DNA from: Corynebacterium accolens
Lineage (GTDB): Bacteria > Actinomycetota > Actinomycetes > Mycobacteriales > Mycobacteriaceae
DNA: 20,771 nt
Assembly (NCBI RefSeq): GCF_030515985.1
Contig: NZ_CP100376.1
Location: 1,023,914 to 1,044,684 of the forward strand
Direction of reading: 5' to 3'
Shown here: piece after piece, positions 11,796-19,625 of the stretch
Numbering within the stretch: position 1 is the first letter of the stretch
Layout of the letters: each line of letters opens with the position of its first letter
Notes under the pieces: generated by a model
What the model was told of the DNA's origin: nothing
The model's input: the letters and a program-made list of their open reading frames with translations, nothing else
The model's database searches: none
Program-made: the position numbers and the translations under genes

Positions 11796-12956
11796 CTACT
11801 TTTTCGGGGTGTGGTTGGCCATGAGCTCTAAGAATTGATCAAAGAGCGGGTTGGCATCGTGCGGGCCGGCGGCGGATTCCGGGTGGTACTGCACCGAAAA
11901 GGCCATGCCATTGCGCAGGGCGACGCCCTCGACCGTGTCATCGTTCAAGCAGATGTGCGTGATGTGGGCCGGGCCGAAGTCCGAGGCGAATTCGGCGTCC
12001 TTCTCGGCCAGGTCGTAGTTATCTGGCGCTTTCAGCGCGAAGCCGTGGTTTTGGGAGGTGATGTCGATCTTGCCAGTCAGCAGGTTGCGTACCGGGACGT
12101 TGATGCCGCGGTGTCCGAATTTCATCTTGTAGGTATCTAGGCCCAGCGCGCGCCCGAGCAGCTGGTTGCCAAAGCAGATGCCAAAGAACGGGATGTCCGC
12201 CGCGAGCACCTTTTTGATGGTGGCAACGGTGTCATCGGCAGTAGCCGGGTCACCCGGGCCGTTGGAGACAAAGACGCCATCCGGGTTATAGGACTGAACT
12301 TCTGCAAAGGTGGTCGTTGACGGCACTACGATGGTCTCGATGCCGCGCTGGGAGAGGTAGCGCGGCGTTGCGGACTTCACGCCCATGTCAAAGGCGACGA
12401 TGGTGTGCTTCTTTTCTCCTTGGGCCTCAACAACATAGGGCTTATCGGTGGATACCTCGGCGGCAAGATCCGCGCCCTCCATGGAGGATTGGCTCTTTAC
12501 TTCCTCGAGGAGTTCCTCGACGGGCCGGGTGGCGGCCTCGCCGGAGAAGAGGCCCGCGGAGATGGAACCATAGTTGCGCAGGTGGCGCACCAGGGTGCGG
12601 GTATCGATGCCGCGGATGCCGATGACGCCTTGGGCCTGCATTTCTTCGCTCAAGCTGCGCTCGGCGCGCCAGCTGGATACGCGGCGGGACAGATCGCGGA
12701 TAACCAGGCCTGCGACCCAGATATTATTGCCGTGGGACTCGTTGTCCTCATCGTTCCAGCCGGTATTGCCAATGTGCGGGGCGGCGGAGACGACGATCTG
12801 GCGGTGGTAGGACGGATCCGTCATCGTTTCCTGGTAACCGGTCATCGCGGTGGTAAATACGGCCTCACCGAGGGTGGTGCCGGTCGCGCCGAAGCCGTAG
12901 CCACGGAAGGTACGCCCATCCGCAAGGACGAGGATTGCTGGGGTTTTATCAGTCAC
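11796..12956 (-). CDS. carA: Carbamoyl-phosphate synthase small subunit (glutaminase)
   Basis: Hydrolyses glutamine and channels ammonia to CarB. The 386 residues consist of the CarA N-terminal domain ([22 protein letters not shown] at its start) and a class I glutamine amidotransferase domain from about 185. The catalytic triad is C261 in [12 protein letters not shown], with H358 and E360 in [10 protein letters not shown]. The start is GTG at 12956 with GAAAGG about eight bases upstream. carB follows after 25 bases and pyrC precedes by 42, so the two subunits are made from one message. Nothing unusual was seen in the active site. Confidence 0.98.
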   Translation of the reverse strand: MTDKTPAILVLADGRTFRGYGFGATGTTLGEAVFTTAMTGYQETMTDPSYHRQIVVSAAPHIGNTGWNDEDNESHGNNIWVAGLVIRDLSRRVSSWRAERSLSEEMQAQGVIGIRGIDTRTLVRHLRNYGSISAGLFSGEAATRPVEELLEEVKSQSSMEGADLAAEVSTDKPYVVEAQGEKKHTIVAFDMGVKSATPRYLSQRGIETIVVPSTTTFAEVQSYNPDGVFVSNGPGDPATADDTVATIKKVLAADIPFFGICFGNQLLGRALGLDTYKMKFGHRGINVPVRNLLTGKIDITSQNHGFALKAPDNYDLAEKDAEFASDFGPAHITHICLNDDTVEGVALRNGMAFSVQYHPESAAGPHDANPLFDQFLELMANHTPKK

Positions 12957-12998
12957 GTCGTGGCCTTTCTGTGCCTTGATTGGTTTCTGTGTGCAAGG

Positions 12999-14336
12999 TT
13001 AGTCATGGGTTGCGGCGTTCAGATCGAACGTTACCGAGCCGCGCAAGATGGTGTGGGTAACTCGCGCACCAAATTCCTCGCCCGCGTACGGGTTGTTCTG
13101 GGACTTGGATGCAAGCTGAGCGGAATCGGATACCCAGTGGTGTTGCGGGTCGACGATGGTTAAGTTAGCTGGCTCCCCTACTTCCAAGGGGCGGCCGTGG
13201 CCTGGCAGGCGCGTGATCTCGGCGGGGCGCTCGGACATGACGCGGGCAATAAAGCGCCAGTCCGCCAGGCCGGTTTCCACAAAGAGCTTGGCGATGACCG
13301 CCAGCGAGGACTCCAATCCCAGCATGCCGGGACGCGCATTTTCGAATTCCACGCACTTGTCTTCGGAGCCGTGCGGCGCGTGGTCGGTGGCGACGCAGTC
13401 AATGGTCCCATCAAGAAGCGCCTGGCGCAGCGCCTCCGTATCGCGCTGTTCGCGCAGCGGCGGGTTCACGCGGAAAAGGCCGTCATAGGTGCGCAGCTTG
13501 TCATCGGTCATCAGCAGGTGGTGCGGGGTGACCTCTGCGGTAAGCGGAATATCGTGTTCCTTCGCCCACTGCAGGAGCTCCACCGTGCCCTGCGTGGAGG
13601 CGTGGCAGATGTGCACGCGGTTGCCGTAATCGCGAGCGAGCAGGGCATCGCGGGCAACGATGGATTCTTCCGCCACGCGCGGCCAGCCGCGCAGGCCCAG
13701 CCGTGCGGCGTTTTCGCCCTCGTGGGCGGAAGACCCACCGGTCATGCGGTCATCCTCGGCGTGCTGGGCCAGTAGCACGTCCATTCCCTTGGCGTATTCC
13801 AGCGCGCGGCGCATGAGCTGTGGGTTTTGCACGCACTTGCCGTCATCAGAAAACATGCGCACCTTGGCATCGCTACGCGCCATCATGCCGAACTCCGTCA
13901 AGGACTTGCCTTCTAGGCCCTTGGTGATGGAGCCAACCGGGTGGACATCGCAAAGCCCCAGCGCCTGGGACTTCGCCCACACGGATTCGGCGATGATGGG
14001 CTGATCCGTGACCGGCGTGGTATTGGCCATGGTAAAGACCGCGGTAAACCCGCCCTTGGCCGCGGCCTTGGAACCGGACTCGATGGTCTCGGTATCCTCG
14101 CGGCCTGGCTCGCGCAGGTGCACGTGCATATCAACCAGGCCTGGCAGCAACACGTTGCCGCCGCCGTCGATGGTCTCGGTGCCTTCTGCCTGCACCTCGG
14201 GGCCGATGGCGTCAATAACGCCACCGCGGATGAGGACGTTGGTGGGCTCGCCTTCCCCGTACAGGCGAATATTTTTAATCAGTAGTGGGTTCTCGGCCGG
14301 GGCGGACAGCCGGCCGGTAGCTGGGTACGTAGTCAT
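12999..14336 (-). CDS. pyrC: Dihydroorotase, class I
   Basis: Zinc enzyme that cyclises carbamoyl aspartate to dihydroorotate. The 445-residue amidohydrolase has the metal motif HVHLREPG (H71, H73, with substrate-binding R75), the ligand region MFSDDGKCV, the later histidines in LLAQHAEDD and [10 protein letters not shown], and the catalytic Asp in ATDHAPH. Residue length and [10 protein letters not shown] place it in the longer class I group typical of Gram-positives rather than the roughly 345-residue E. coli type. ATG at 14336 has GGGAGA upstream. It lies 37 bases after pyrB and 42 before carA. In class I systems dihydroorotase may associate with aspartate transcarbamoylase, its direct neighbour here; that is inference. 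Confidence 0.97.
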   Translation of the reverse strand: MTTYPATGRLSAPAENPLLIKNIRLYGEGEPTNVLIRGGVIDAIGPEVQAEGTETIDGGGNVLLPGLVDMHVHLREPGREDTETIESGSKAAAKGGFTAVFTMANTTPVTDQPIIAESVWAKSQALGLCDVHPVGSITKGLEGKSLTEFGMMARSDAKVRMFSDDGKCVQNPQLMRRALEYAKGMDVLLAQHAEDDRMTGGSSAHEGENAARLGLRGWPRVAEESIVARDALLARDYGNRVHICHASTQGTVELLQWAKEHDIPLTAEVTPHHLLMTDDKLRTYDGLFRVNPPLREQRDTEALRQALLDGTIDCVATDHAPHGSEDKCVEFENARPGMLGLESSLAVIAKLFVETGLADWRFIARVMSERPAEITRLPGHGRPLEVGEPANLTIVDPQHHWVSDSAQLASKSQNNPYAGEEFGARVTHTILRGSVTFDLNAATHD

Positions 14337-14373
14337 TTTCTCTCCCTTTTACGTGGCTTATGCTCTGCCCGGT

Positions 14374-15330
14374 TTAAATCCCGGCGTTGTCCCCATTGGT
14401 CAGCAGCGTAAAAAGCACTGCCATGCGCATGTGGACACCGTTATTGACCTGCTGCAATACCGTGGTTTTATCCATATCGGCCACGGCGTAGTTGATCTCC
14501 ATGCCGCGCAGCATGGGACCTGGGTGCATGACAATGGCGTCCTTGTGCAGCGCCGCGGCGCGCTGCTGCGAGAGCCCGAAGAGCTGCGCGTACTCGCGGT
14601 GGGAGGGGAAAAAACCGCCGTCCATGCGCTCTTGCTGCACGCGCAGCATCATCACGACATCGGCATCCGCAAGCTCTGCATCAAAGTCATAGGACACGCG
14701 GACCGGCCACTTGTCCACGCCCCACGGCATCAAGGTCGCAGGCCCCACGAGGGTGACCTCCGTGCCCAAGGTGTGCAGGAGATCCACGTTGGAGCGCACC
14801 ACACGCGAGTGCAGGCAATCGCCCACAATCTTTACCTTCAGGCCTTCAAAGCCATTATTGCCGCGCAGGCCCAGTCGCTGGCGCATCGTGACGGCATCGA
14901 GCAAGGCCTGCGTCGGGTGCTGATGCGCACCGTCGCCGGCATTGATAACGGCAGGGCCGTTGCCATCTGGGTCCACCCACTGGGCCAGCTGTTGCGGCGC
15001 GCCGGAAGAGGGGTGGCGCATGATGATGGCATCGGCGCCGATGGCCGCCAGCGTCAGGCCCGTATCTTTGAGGGACTCGCCCTTTTTCACGGACGAGGTA
15101 GACGCCGAGAGGTTGATAACGTCAGCGGACATCCACTTTCCGGCCGTTTCAAAGGACGAGCGCGTGCGCGTGGAGTTTTCATAAAAGAGCGTATAAATCG
15201 TGCGCCCGCGCAGCGTCGGCAGTTTTTTGACCTCGCGGCCATCGAGCGCCTCGCGGAAACGATCGGCCTCATCCAGCAGGCCGATGATCTCTGCGCGGGA
15301 TAGTTCCGCGCTATCGATGAGGTGTTTCAT
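14374..15330 (-). CDS. pyrB: Aspartate carbamoyltransferase catalytic subunit
   Basis: Commits carbamoyl phosphate to pyrimidine synthesis by transferring it to aspartate. All motifs are present over 318 residues: the carbamoyl-phosphate loop [13 protein letters not shown] (49-61, with S53, T54, R55, T56, R57), the Lys loop [27 protein letters not shown] (131-145) and the aspartate-side [11 protein letters not shown] (269-279). No regulatory pyrI is present next to it, as is usual in Gram-positives where control is at expression level. Its ATG overlaps the pyrR stop codon by four bases, a standard coupling arrangement, so PyrR control of pyrR translation would extend to pyrB. Confidence 0.98.
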   Translation of the reverse strand: MKHLIDSAELSRAEIIGLLDEADRFREALDGREVKKLPTLRGRTIYTLFYENSTRTRSSFETAGKWMSADVINLSASTSSVKKGESLKDTGLTLAAIGADAIIMRHPSSGAPQQLAQWVDPDGNGPAVINAGDGAHQHPTQALLDAVTMRQRLGLRGNNGFEGLKVKIVGDCLHSRVVRSNVDLLHTLGTEVTLVGPATLMPWGVDKWPVRVSYDFDAELADADVVMMLRVQQERMDGGFFPSHREYAQLFGLSQQRAAALHKDAIVMHPGPMLRGMEINYAVADMDKTTVLQQVNNGVHMRMAVLFTLLTNGDNAGI

Positions 15331-15935
15331 GAGTGCGTTCCCCTTATCTGCGCGGCATCGCCCGCGGACGTAGAGCGGGTGAGGACTACGGCATCGCGGC
15401 CATCGATGTCCTGGATATATACGGAGACATCTTCTTCCCGCGCCGTGGGCAGGTTCTTGCCCACATAATCGGCGCGGATGGGGACTTCGCGGTGACCGCG
15501 GTCCACCAATACGGCCAACTGGATAATCGAAGGCCGGCCAACATCGCCCACTGCATCGAGGGCGGCGCGGATGGTGCGGCCGGAATAAAGGACATCATCG
15601 ACCAAGATGACGGTGGCATTATCGATGCCTCCGTCTGGGATGGAGGTCGGTTGCAGGGCGCGGTGCGGGAAATTGCGCAAATCGTCCCTGTACAACGTGA
15701 TGTCGAGCGAGCCCCATGGAACGGGGACCCCGGAAAACTCGTGTATCTTTTGCGCGAGGCGCTCCGCTAGGGGCACTCCGCCTGAGGGAATGCCCAGCAA
15801 AATGACCCGCGGGGCCTCCGCGGAATCGAGCGCCGTCTTTTCAATAATCTGGTGCGCGATGCGTGCAACGGTACGCGAGACATCATCGGCGCTTAAAAGC
15901 TCCAATTCGTTCGCGTTCACGTCAGTTCCACTCAT
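15327..15935 (-). CDS. pyrR: Pyrimidine operon regulator PyrR / uracil phosphoribosyltransferase
   Basis: RNA-binding regulator that senses UMP and PRPP and represses pyr genes; many family members also convert uracil to UMP. The 202-residue phosphoribosyltransferase fold has the PRPP signature [14 protein letters not shown] at 109-122 and the flexible loop region [11 protein letters not shown] near 78-87. ATG at 15935 is preceded by the strong Shine-Dalgarno AAGGAGG. The N-terminal tail of about 15 residues is longer than in Bacillus PyrR. It is the first gene of the pyr operon and sits directly after a leader that can fold into a PyrR-loop-like hairpin covering its own Shine-Dalgarno, suggesting autoregulation by translational repression as shown for mycobacteria. 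Confidence 0.96.
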   Translation of the reverse strand: MSGTDVNANELELLSADDVSRTVARIAHQIIEKTALDSAEAPRVILLGIPSGGVPLAERLAQKIHEFSGVPVPWGSLDITLYRDDLRNFPHRALQPTSIPDGGIDNATVILVDDVLYSGRTIRAALDAVGDVGRPSIIQLAVLVDRGHREVPIRADYVGKNLPTAREEDVSVYIQDIDGRDAVVLTRSTSAGDAAQIRGTHS

Positions 15936-15942
15936 CGTGACC

Positions 15943-15976
15943 TCCTTCCCCGCCTCACGGTGCGGTCCTTAAAGGA
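15943..15976 (-). promoter_or_regulatory. Candidate PyrR-binding leader hairpin masking the pyrR Shine-Dalgarno
   Basis: The minus-strand leader can fold with an outer stem UCCUU (15976-15972) against AAGGA (15947-15943), an internal bulge, an inner stem CCGC (15965-15962) against GCGG (15953-15950), and the 8-base loop ACCGUGAG. The loop plus the following GG resembles the conserved GNGAGG core of PyrR-binding loops. The AAGGA of the outer stem is part of the pyrR Shine-Dalgarno, so PyrR stabilisation would block translation. A competing small hairpin (UCCUUUAAGGA) could free it. No terminator with a U-run was seen, so attenuation is less likely. The fold was drawn by eye. Confidence 0.55.
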
Positions 15977-15994
15977 TGCCTGTCAATGAACTTG

Positions 15995-16015
15995 TAGACG
16001 TCTATGCTGATAGAC
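15995..16015. promoter_or_regulatory. Overlapping palindromes upstream of pyrR
   Basis: TAGACGTCTA (15995-16004) is a perfect 10-base palindrome. It overlaps GTCTATGCTGATAGAC (16000-16015), a 6-bp inverted repeat with a 4-base spacer. The half-sites are those of McbR (TAGAC, GTCTA), but the spacing and orientation differ from TAGAC-N6-GTCTA. They may bind an unknown regulator. If the pyrR transcript starts near 16017, the second repeat would instead form a hairpin at the mRNA 5' end. Confidence 0.4.
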
Positions 16016-16022
16016 ACGTATT

Positions 16023-16031
16023 ACTCTAGCA
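16023..16031 (-). promoter_or_regulatory. Candidate pyrR operon promoter, extended -10
   Basis: The minus strand reads TGCTAGAGT, again TGN-TANNNT and very similar to the candidate upstream of mihF. It would give a leader of about 80 bases containing the inverted repeats and the PyrR-like hairpin. No -35 is evident, because the upstream bases belong to the 16032-16054 hairpin. Confidence 0.35.
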
Positions 16032-16054
16032 CCTTACCCACCCCGTGGGTGAGG
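16032..16054. other. Strong hairpin between the divergent pyrR and epimerase genes
   Basis: CCTTACCCAC and GTGGGTGAGG form a 10-bp stem (one T-G pair) around the loop CCC. It ends about 27 bases before the epimerase GTG and directly abuts the candidate pyrR -10. No T-run follows on either strand, so it is not an intrinsic terminator. It could be an operator or part of the epimerase mRNA leader. Confidence 0.55.
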
Positions 16055-16080
16055 CTTAGCCGAAAGAGGTGCATCACGCA

Positions 16081-17424
16081 GTGAGTTTCTCCGCGCAGCA
16101 CGTAGTCCCAGCCTCCCGCGAACACGTCTGGCAATGGCATACCCGGCCAGGGGCGCTCACGCGCCTGAACGCCCCCTTCACCTTGATGAAGCCGGTGCAG
16201 CAGGCCACCGATCTGGGCACTGGCACCTCCCTGCTCGCCCTGCCCGGTGGTTTGCAGTGGACGGCTCAGCACGACCTTGCGCGCTACCAGGCCGGCTATA
16301 GTTTCAGCGATGTGTGCGTCAACGCCCCCATCCGCAAATTTGCCAAGTGGCGCCATACGCACCGTTTTGCCGATCACCCAGACGGGACGCTGATCACGGA
16401 CGAGGTAGATACCCGCATTCCCGCCGCGGCCCTCACCTCGGTATTCGCCTATCGGCAGCACCAGCTCATCGAGGATATTGCCTTTGAAAACCGCCTGCGC
16501 GAAGGCCAACTTGGCCACAAGCCCTTGACCATCGCGATGACCGGCTCGCGCGGCAGTGTGGGCAGCGCGCTGACCGCGCAGCTACAAACCTTAGGCCACA
16601 CCGTGATCCCGCTGGTGCGCGGCACGGCGGAGGCAGGCCAGCGCGAGTGGCGCCCGCACCACCCGCGGCCCGATCTCCTCGAGGGCATCGACGTGCTCGT
16701 ACACCTGGCCGGCGAACCCATCTTTGGGCGCTTCAACGATAGCCACAAGTCCGATATCCGCGACTCCCGCGTGGGCCCCACCGAAAACCTCGCCCGCCTG
16801 GTCGCCGCGACCGAGTCCGTGCAGGCGATGGTGTGCGCCTCTGCCATCGGCTTTTACGGTTCCGAGCGCGGCGCTGAGCTGCTTTCCGAGGACGCCGAGC
16901 GCGGCGAGGGCTTTCTTGCCGATGTCGTGGCGGACTGGGAACGAGCCTGCGACCCCGCCCGCGAGGCCGGAAAGCGCGTGGTCAATATCCGCACCGGCAT
17001 CGTCATGTCCGGCAATTCCGGCCTGCTGCCGCTCTTGCGCGCACTGTTTTCCACAGGGCTTGGCGGCGCCTTTGGTGACGGCAACTTTTGGTACAGCTGG
17101 GTCGCCTTAGACGATCTCACCGATGCCTATATCCGCGCCATCGTGGATGAGAAGCTTGCGGGGCCGGTCAATGGGGCATCGCCAGGCCCGGTGCTCAATA
17201 AGGACTTCGTCTCTGCCTTAGCAGCCGAATTGCACCGCCCCACCATACTGCCGATCCCCCAATTCGGCCCAGCCCTGCTCCTGGGCAAGCAAGGCGCGCA
17301 AGAACTCGCCTTGGCCGACCAGCGTGTGAAGCCACAGGTACTGGAGGATATAGGCCATACCTTCCGCTACCCCACCATCCAGGGCGCCTTGGCGCACGAA
17401 CTCGGCGGCGAAAACCTGCTCTAA
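16081..17424 (+). CDS. TIGR01777-type NAD(P)-dependent epimerase with N-terminal SRPBCC domain
   Basis: The substrate is unknown; the family is annotated as SDR39U1-like epimerase. Residues 1-145 resemble an SRPBCC ligand-binding domain (VVPASREHVWQWHTRPGALTRL near the start). The extended-SDR Rossmann domain follows with the dinucleotide loop TGSRGSVG at 154-161 (GxxGxxG pattern), VLVHLAGEPIFGRF near 205-218, the family signature IRDSRVGPTENL, and ASAIGFYGS near 253-261. The C terminus (about 395-440) fits the DUF1731 domain. The GTG at 16081 (447 residues) was chosen because homologues begin MSFTA-like and AAAGAGG lies 11 bases upstream; a GTG at 16069 would overlap that site. It is the only sizeable plus-strand gene here and is divergent from the pyr operon. 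Confidence 0.88.
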   Translation: MSFSAQHVVPASREHVWQWHTRPGALTRLNAPFTLMKPVQQATDLGTGTSLLALPGGLQWTAQHDLARYQAGYSFSDVCVNAPIRKFAKWRHTHRFADHPDGTLITDEVDTRIPAAALTSVFAYRQHQLIEDIAFENRLREGQLGHKPLTIAMTGSRGSVGSALTAQLQTLGHTVIPLVRGTAEAGQREWRPHHPRPDLLEGIDVLVHLAGEPIFGRFNDSHKSDIRDSRVGPTENLARLVAATESVQAMVCASAIGFYGSERGAELLSEDAERGEGFLADVVADWERACDPAREAGKRVVNIRTGIVMSGNSGLLPLLRALFSTGLGGAFGDGNFWYSWVALDDLTDAYIRAIVDEKLAGPVNGASPGPVLNKDFVSALAAELHRPTILPIPQFGPALLLGKQGAQELALADQRVKPQVLEDIGHTFRYPTIQGALAHELGGENLL

Positions 17425-17463
17425 GGCCAGGCCATTGCAATACTCTTGGCGGCCGAAACGCCT

Positions 17464-18000
17464 CTACGCAGGCAAGAGCTCCGATGCCTCCCCGACCACG
17501 CTGACTAGGAGCATGTCGCGGGCACGCGACGCCGCAACATAAAGCAGCGCCCGCTCTCGTTGAAGAGCTTCATCGGCCTCGGCGGGGGCAAGCCCTCTCA
17601 ATAGGTAACGCTGAGGGAGGGCCGCGGCGTTGACGTCGAGGAGGATGACGTGCGTAAACTCTAAGCCTTTGGCGTTGTGCATCGTCATCACTGCCACTGG
17701 GCGCTCCGTGGAGGTGCGGCGGCCAGCACTGACGGCTACGTCGTGCTCACCCAATTGGCGGGCGATCTCTTCGCCGCGCTGGTTGGTACGGGTAAGTACG
17801 CCGATGGAGACGTCTTCTTCGCCCTGGGTCCAGTCCTTAATGTGCGCAGCCAGCACTGCGGCTTCCTCCGCTTTGGACTCCGAATGCAGCACAATCGGTG
17901 CTGGGCCCTGGCACACTGAGTGGTATCCGGTGAGTTCATCCACGTCCTCTTCGGAGTCCACCCATTCAGTTCCCTCCAAAATCGCGGTGGCATAGCCCAG
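17464..18000 (-). pseudogene. C-terminal remnant of a UvrD/Rep-type superfamily 1 DNA helicase
   Basis: Only the last 175-180 residues of a helicase remain. Motif V (VMTMHNAKGLEF, about 17688-17656) and motif VI (RALLYVAASRARD, about 17553-17515) are intact, preceded by a typical domain 2 segment IGVLTRTNQRGEEIARQL. The Walker A, Walker B and motifs I-IV, normally 400 or more residues upstream, are missing. The reading frame stays open to a stop at 18046, but homology appears to end near LGYATAILEG at about 17998, where the transposase remnant on the other strand begins. This indicates truncation by an insertion and deletion. No Shine-Dalgarno plus start fits; a TTG at 17979 is incidental. 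The remnant lacks ATPase motifs and cannot be an active helicase. It ends 39 bases from the convergent epimerase stop. Confidence 0.8.
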
Positions 18001-18134
18001 AGGGCAAAGAGCAGTCCAAACGAGTCTCAGCGACAGCCGGCAGACTCATGAAAGGAGCCCGAGTTTCCGGCTGGAAACAAGCCATCAACCAGATGGTCGT
18101 GGCCTACCCCGACAGCTTCGACAATTACCTATAA
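18001..18134 (+). mobile_element. Transposase C-terminal remnant, probably IS256-like
   Basis: An open plus-strand frame enters from about 18001 and ends at TAA (18132-18134). The last 29 residues, from the ATG at 18048, read MKGARVSGWKQAINQ followed by MVVAYPDSFDNYL. The W-K-x-A-x-N-Q pattern followed by a Y-P-D segment is what the C termini of IS256-family transposases look like, but the catalytic DDE part is absent, so the family is a guess. The codons before the ATG (KRVSATAGRL) continue in frame without a stop, so this is the tail of a longer protein. The terminal inverted repeat was not identified with certainty; the AT-rich sequence up to about 18170 may contain it. Confidence 0.55.
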
Positions 18135-18313
18135 AACTAACCCCACACTCAAATAACTTGGCACGCTCAAGCTAAATACATATTCGATCCATCCGCGATC
18201 GGGCCTGACCCCGGTGTGTCTACTTTCCGAGACCAAGCCCTACCCTCCCCTCAATCCTGATAGCGCCTATCAACCAAATAAACGTACTAATCCCCCTTCC
18301 TCGCTAGTAAACA
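18135..18313. other. Unassigned 179-base interval between IS remnant and palindrome
   Basis: No gene, RNA or clear repeat was found. The base composition is less GC-rich than its surroundings in several stretches (for example 18170-18195 and 18270-18290). CCCCGGTGTGTCTACTTTCCGAGACC at 18212-18237 has the look of an insertion sequence end but could not be matched to a family. With the palindrome and 53 further bases it makes up the one stretch of more than 300 bases without a gene (18135-18620). Confidence 0.4.
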
Positions 18314-18567
18314 TGACGCGGGCTTGTTTTAGGGACCGGTAAGGCGGTACCAGGTACCGGGGTGGCGGTAGCCGCCCGGTAGCCGGTTTTACCCCCGCTT
18401 ATCGTTTGGACCGTTGACGTTGCTTGAGCTGTTTGCTAAGCTTAGCAAACAGCTCAAGCAACGTCAACGGTCCAAACGATAAGCGGGGGTAAAACCGGCT
18501 ACCGGGCGGCTACCGCCACCCCGGTACCTGGTACCGCCTTACCGGTCCCTAAAACAAGCCCGCGTCA
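18314..18567. repeat. Perfect 254-bp palindrome, two 127-bp arms with no spacer
   Basis: Comparing 18314-18440 with the reverse complement of 18441-18567 base by base gives no mismatch. The symmetry centre is between 18440 and 18441 in GCTAAGCTTAGC, and symmetry breaks at T/A on the outside (flanks ACA and GAC). Each arm holds smaller inverted repeats (GGCGGTAGCCGCC, GGTACCAGGTACC) and five GGTA units at 18338, 18346, 18353, 18367 and 18378. Read outward from the centre each arm encodes AKLSKQLKQRQRSKR then TAA, which might be a protein C terminus. The outer ends read TGACGCG...CGCGTCA; no target duplication flanks it. Long perfect palindromes are normally destroyed by SbcCD, so an assembly or chimera artefact must be considered. 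Confidence 0.97.
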
Positions 18568-18620
18568 GACTGGGGCGGTTGCTGCATTTTCACCTACACT
18601 TCGCGCCACATAAAGTGCGG

Positions 18621-19625
18621 CTAGAGGTGAGAACCGAGGTGCTCGATAAGATCTGCCAGCATTCTGCGCGACTGGGGCGCACGCGGGCGTACCTGATCGA
18701 AGCCGTGATAAGCACCTGCATACACATCAAGTGTGGTCTCGACTCCGGCGTTCTGCAGTGCGGTAGCAAAGGCTACGGATTCATCATGAAAAAGGTCGAT
18801 GTCTCCCACGCCGATCCACGTGGGCGGCATCCCCGAGTGATCCGAACGCGTCGCCGGCGATGCATACGGTGGCAGCGGGGTTCCTAAATGGTCCTTGCCT
18901 AAGTACATATCCCAAGCGCCGCGATTTAAATTCGGAGGACAAATAAACTGCCCCACCGCACCCTCTTTAACAATGGTGCGGTGATCAAGCATTGGATAGA
19001 CCAATCCAAGCGCTCGAATGGAATGACCTTCATCCACCGTGCGCTGGGCAAGGCCTGCGGCCAAGCCACCGCCGGCGCTATCGCCAGCGACCGCAATGCG
19101 CGAAGTATCCGCGCCTAAAAGCTCGCCATTTTCCTGCATCCAGCGCAAAGCGGCATAACACTCTTCCAGATCCGCAGGAAAAGGTTCCTGCGTGGATTTG
19201 TGATAGCGCGGTGCGATGACGATGGCCCCCAGCTCCGATGCGATGAGCGAAGTTTGGGGATCATGCATCGCGGGACCACCGAGCAGGTGACCTCCGCCGT
19301 GAATCCACATCACCACGGGACGTGGCTCGGCTGGCGCTCCATCTCCGCGTGGAGTAATAACGCGGGCACGGAATGCTTGGCCTTCAAAAGAACAAGATAG
19401 CTCTTCGATGTCCACCGGACGCCACTTCGGACGTGCCACGTCCATATTGGCAAATAACCTGCTCGTTCGAGCGAATCGATCACCCGAAAGCAAGTGCAGC
19501 GGCAGGTACAGTAATGGGCTGCGAAGCTCAGGAGCAACGCTGCGTAGATAAGGACGGCGGCTCTTTATATATGCCGCCGCCCCTACTACCGCACTACCTG
19601 CAGCGAGAGCTTTCAGCGCCCGCAT
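18621..19625 (-). CDS. Alpha/beta hydrolase, hormone-sensitive-lipase family
   Basis: Likely a carboxylesterase or lipase acting on short to medium acyl esters; the substrate is unknown. The 334 residues show the HSL-family oxyanion motif HGGGH at 109-113, the nucleophile elbow GDSAGG at 181-186 (S183), the acid D277 in DLFHDE, and H307 in YHGFD. Residues 5-20 (KALAAGSAVVGAAAYI) are hydrophobic and followed by KSRR, suggesting an N-terminal membrane anchor with the enzyme possibly facing outward; no signal peptidase site is obvious. The ATG shares one base with the stop codon of the DJ-1/PfpI gene (TAATG), so translation is coupled. The stop codon lies 53 bases before the 254-bp palindrome, which could act as a massive transcription block. 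Confidence 0.9.
   Translation of the reverse strand: MRALKALAAGSAVVGAAAYIKSRRPYLRSVAPELRSPLLYLPLHLLSGDRFARTSRLFANMDVARPKWRPVDIEELSCSFEGQAFRARVITPRGDGAPAEPRPVVMWIHGGGHLLGGPAMHDPQTSLIASELGAIVIAPRYHKSTQEPFPADLEECYAALRWMQENGELLGADTSRIAVAGDSAGGGLAAGLAQRTVDEGHSIRALGLVYPMLDHRTIVKEGAVGQFICPPNLNRGAWDMYLGKDHLGTPLPPYASPATRSDHSGMPPTWIGVGDIDLFHDESVAFATALQNAGVETTLDVYAGAYHGFDQVRPRAPQSRRMLADLIEHLGSHL

Noticed and set aside
14008..15303. 431-codon plus-strand open frame
   Set aside because: Antisense to pyrB and part of pyrC, both of which have full catalytic motifs; GC-rich codon bias leaves the opposite frame open.
15982..15987. TTGACA on the minus strand as the pyrR -35
   Set aside because: A -10 at normal spacing would fall inside the PyrR-like hairpin near the Shine-Dalgarno, leaving almost no leader, and no TANNNT is there.
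16021..16518. 165-codon minus-strand open frame opposite the epimerase
   Set aside because: Shadow of the plus-strand gene, no Shine-Dalgarno and no recognisable motif.
17736..17993. Overlapping minus-strand open frame beginning MPPRFWREL
   Set aside because: Different frame from the helicase remnant; arginine- and proline-rich shadow without homology.
18314..18567. Hairpin telomere or protelomerase site of a linear replicon
   Set aside because: The sequence continues on both sides with different DNA for kilobases, and no telomere resolvase gene is in the window.
18314..18567. CRISPR array
   Set aside because: No regularly spaced direct repeats; the structure is a single inverted repeat, and no cas genes are nearby.
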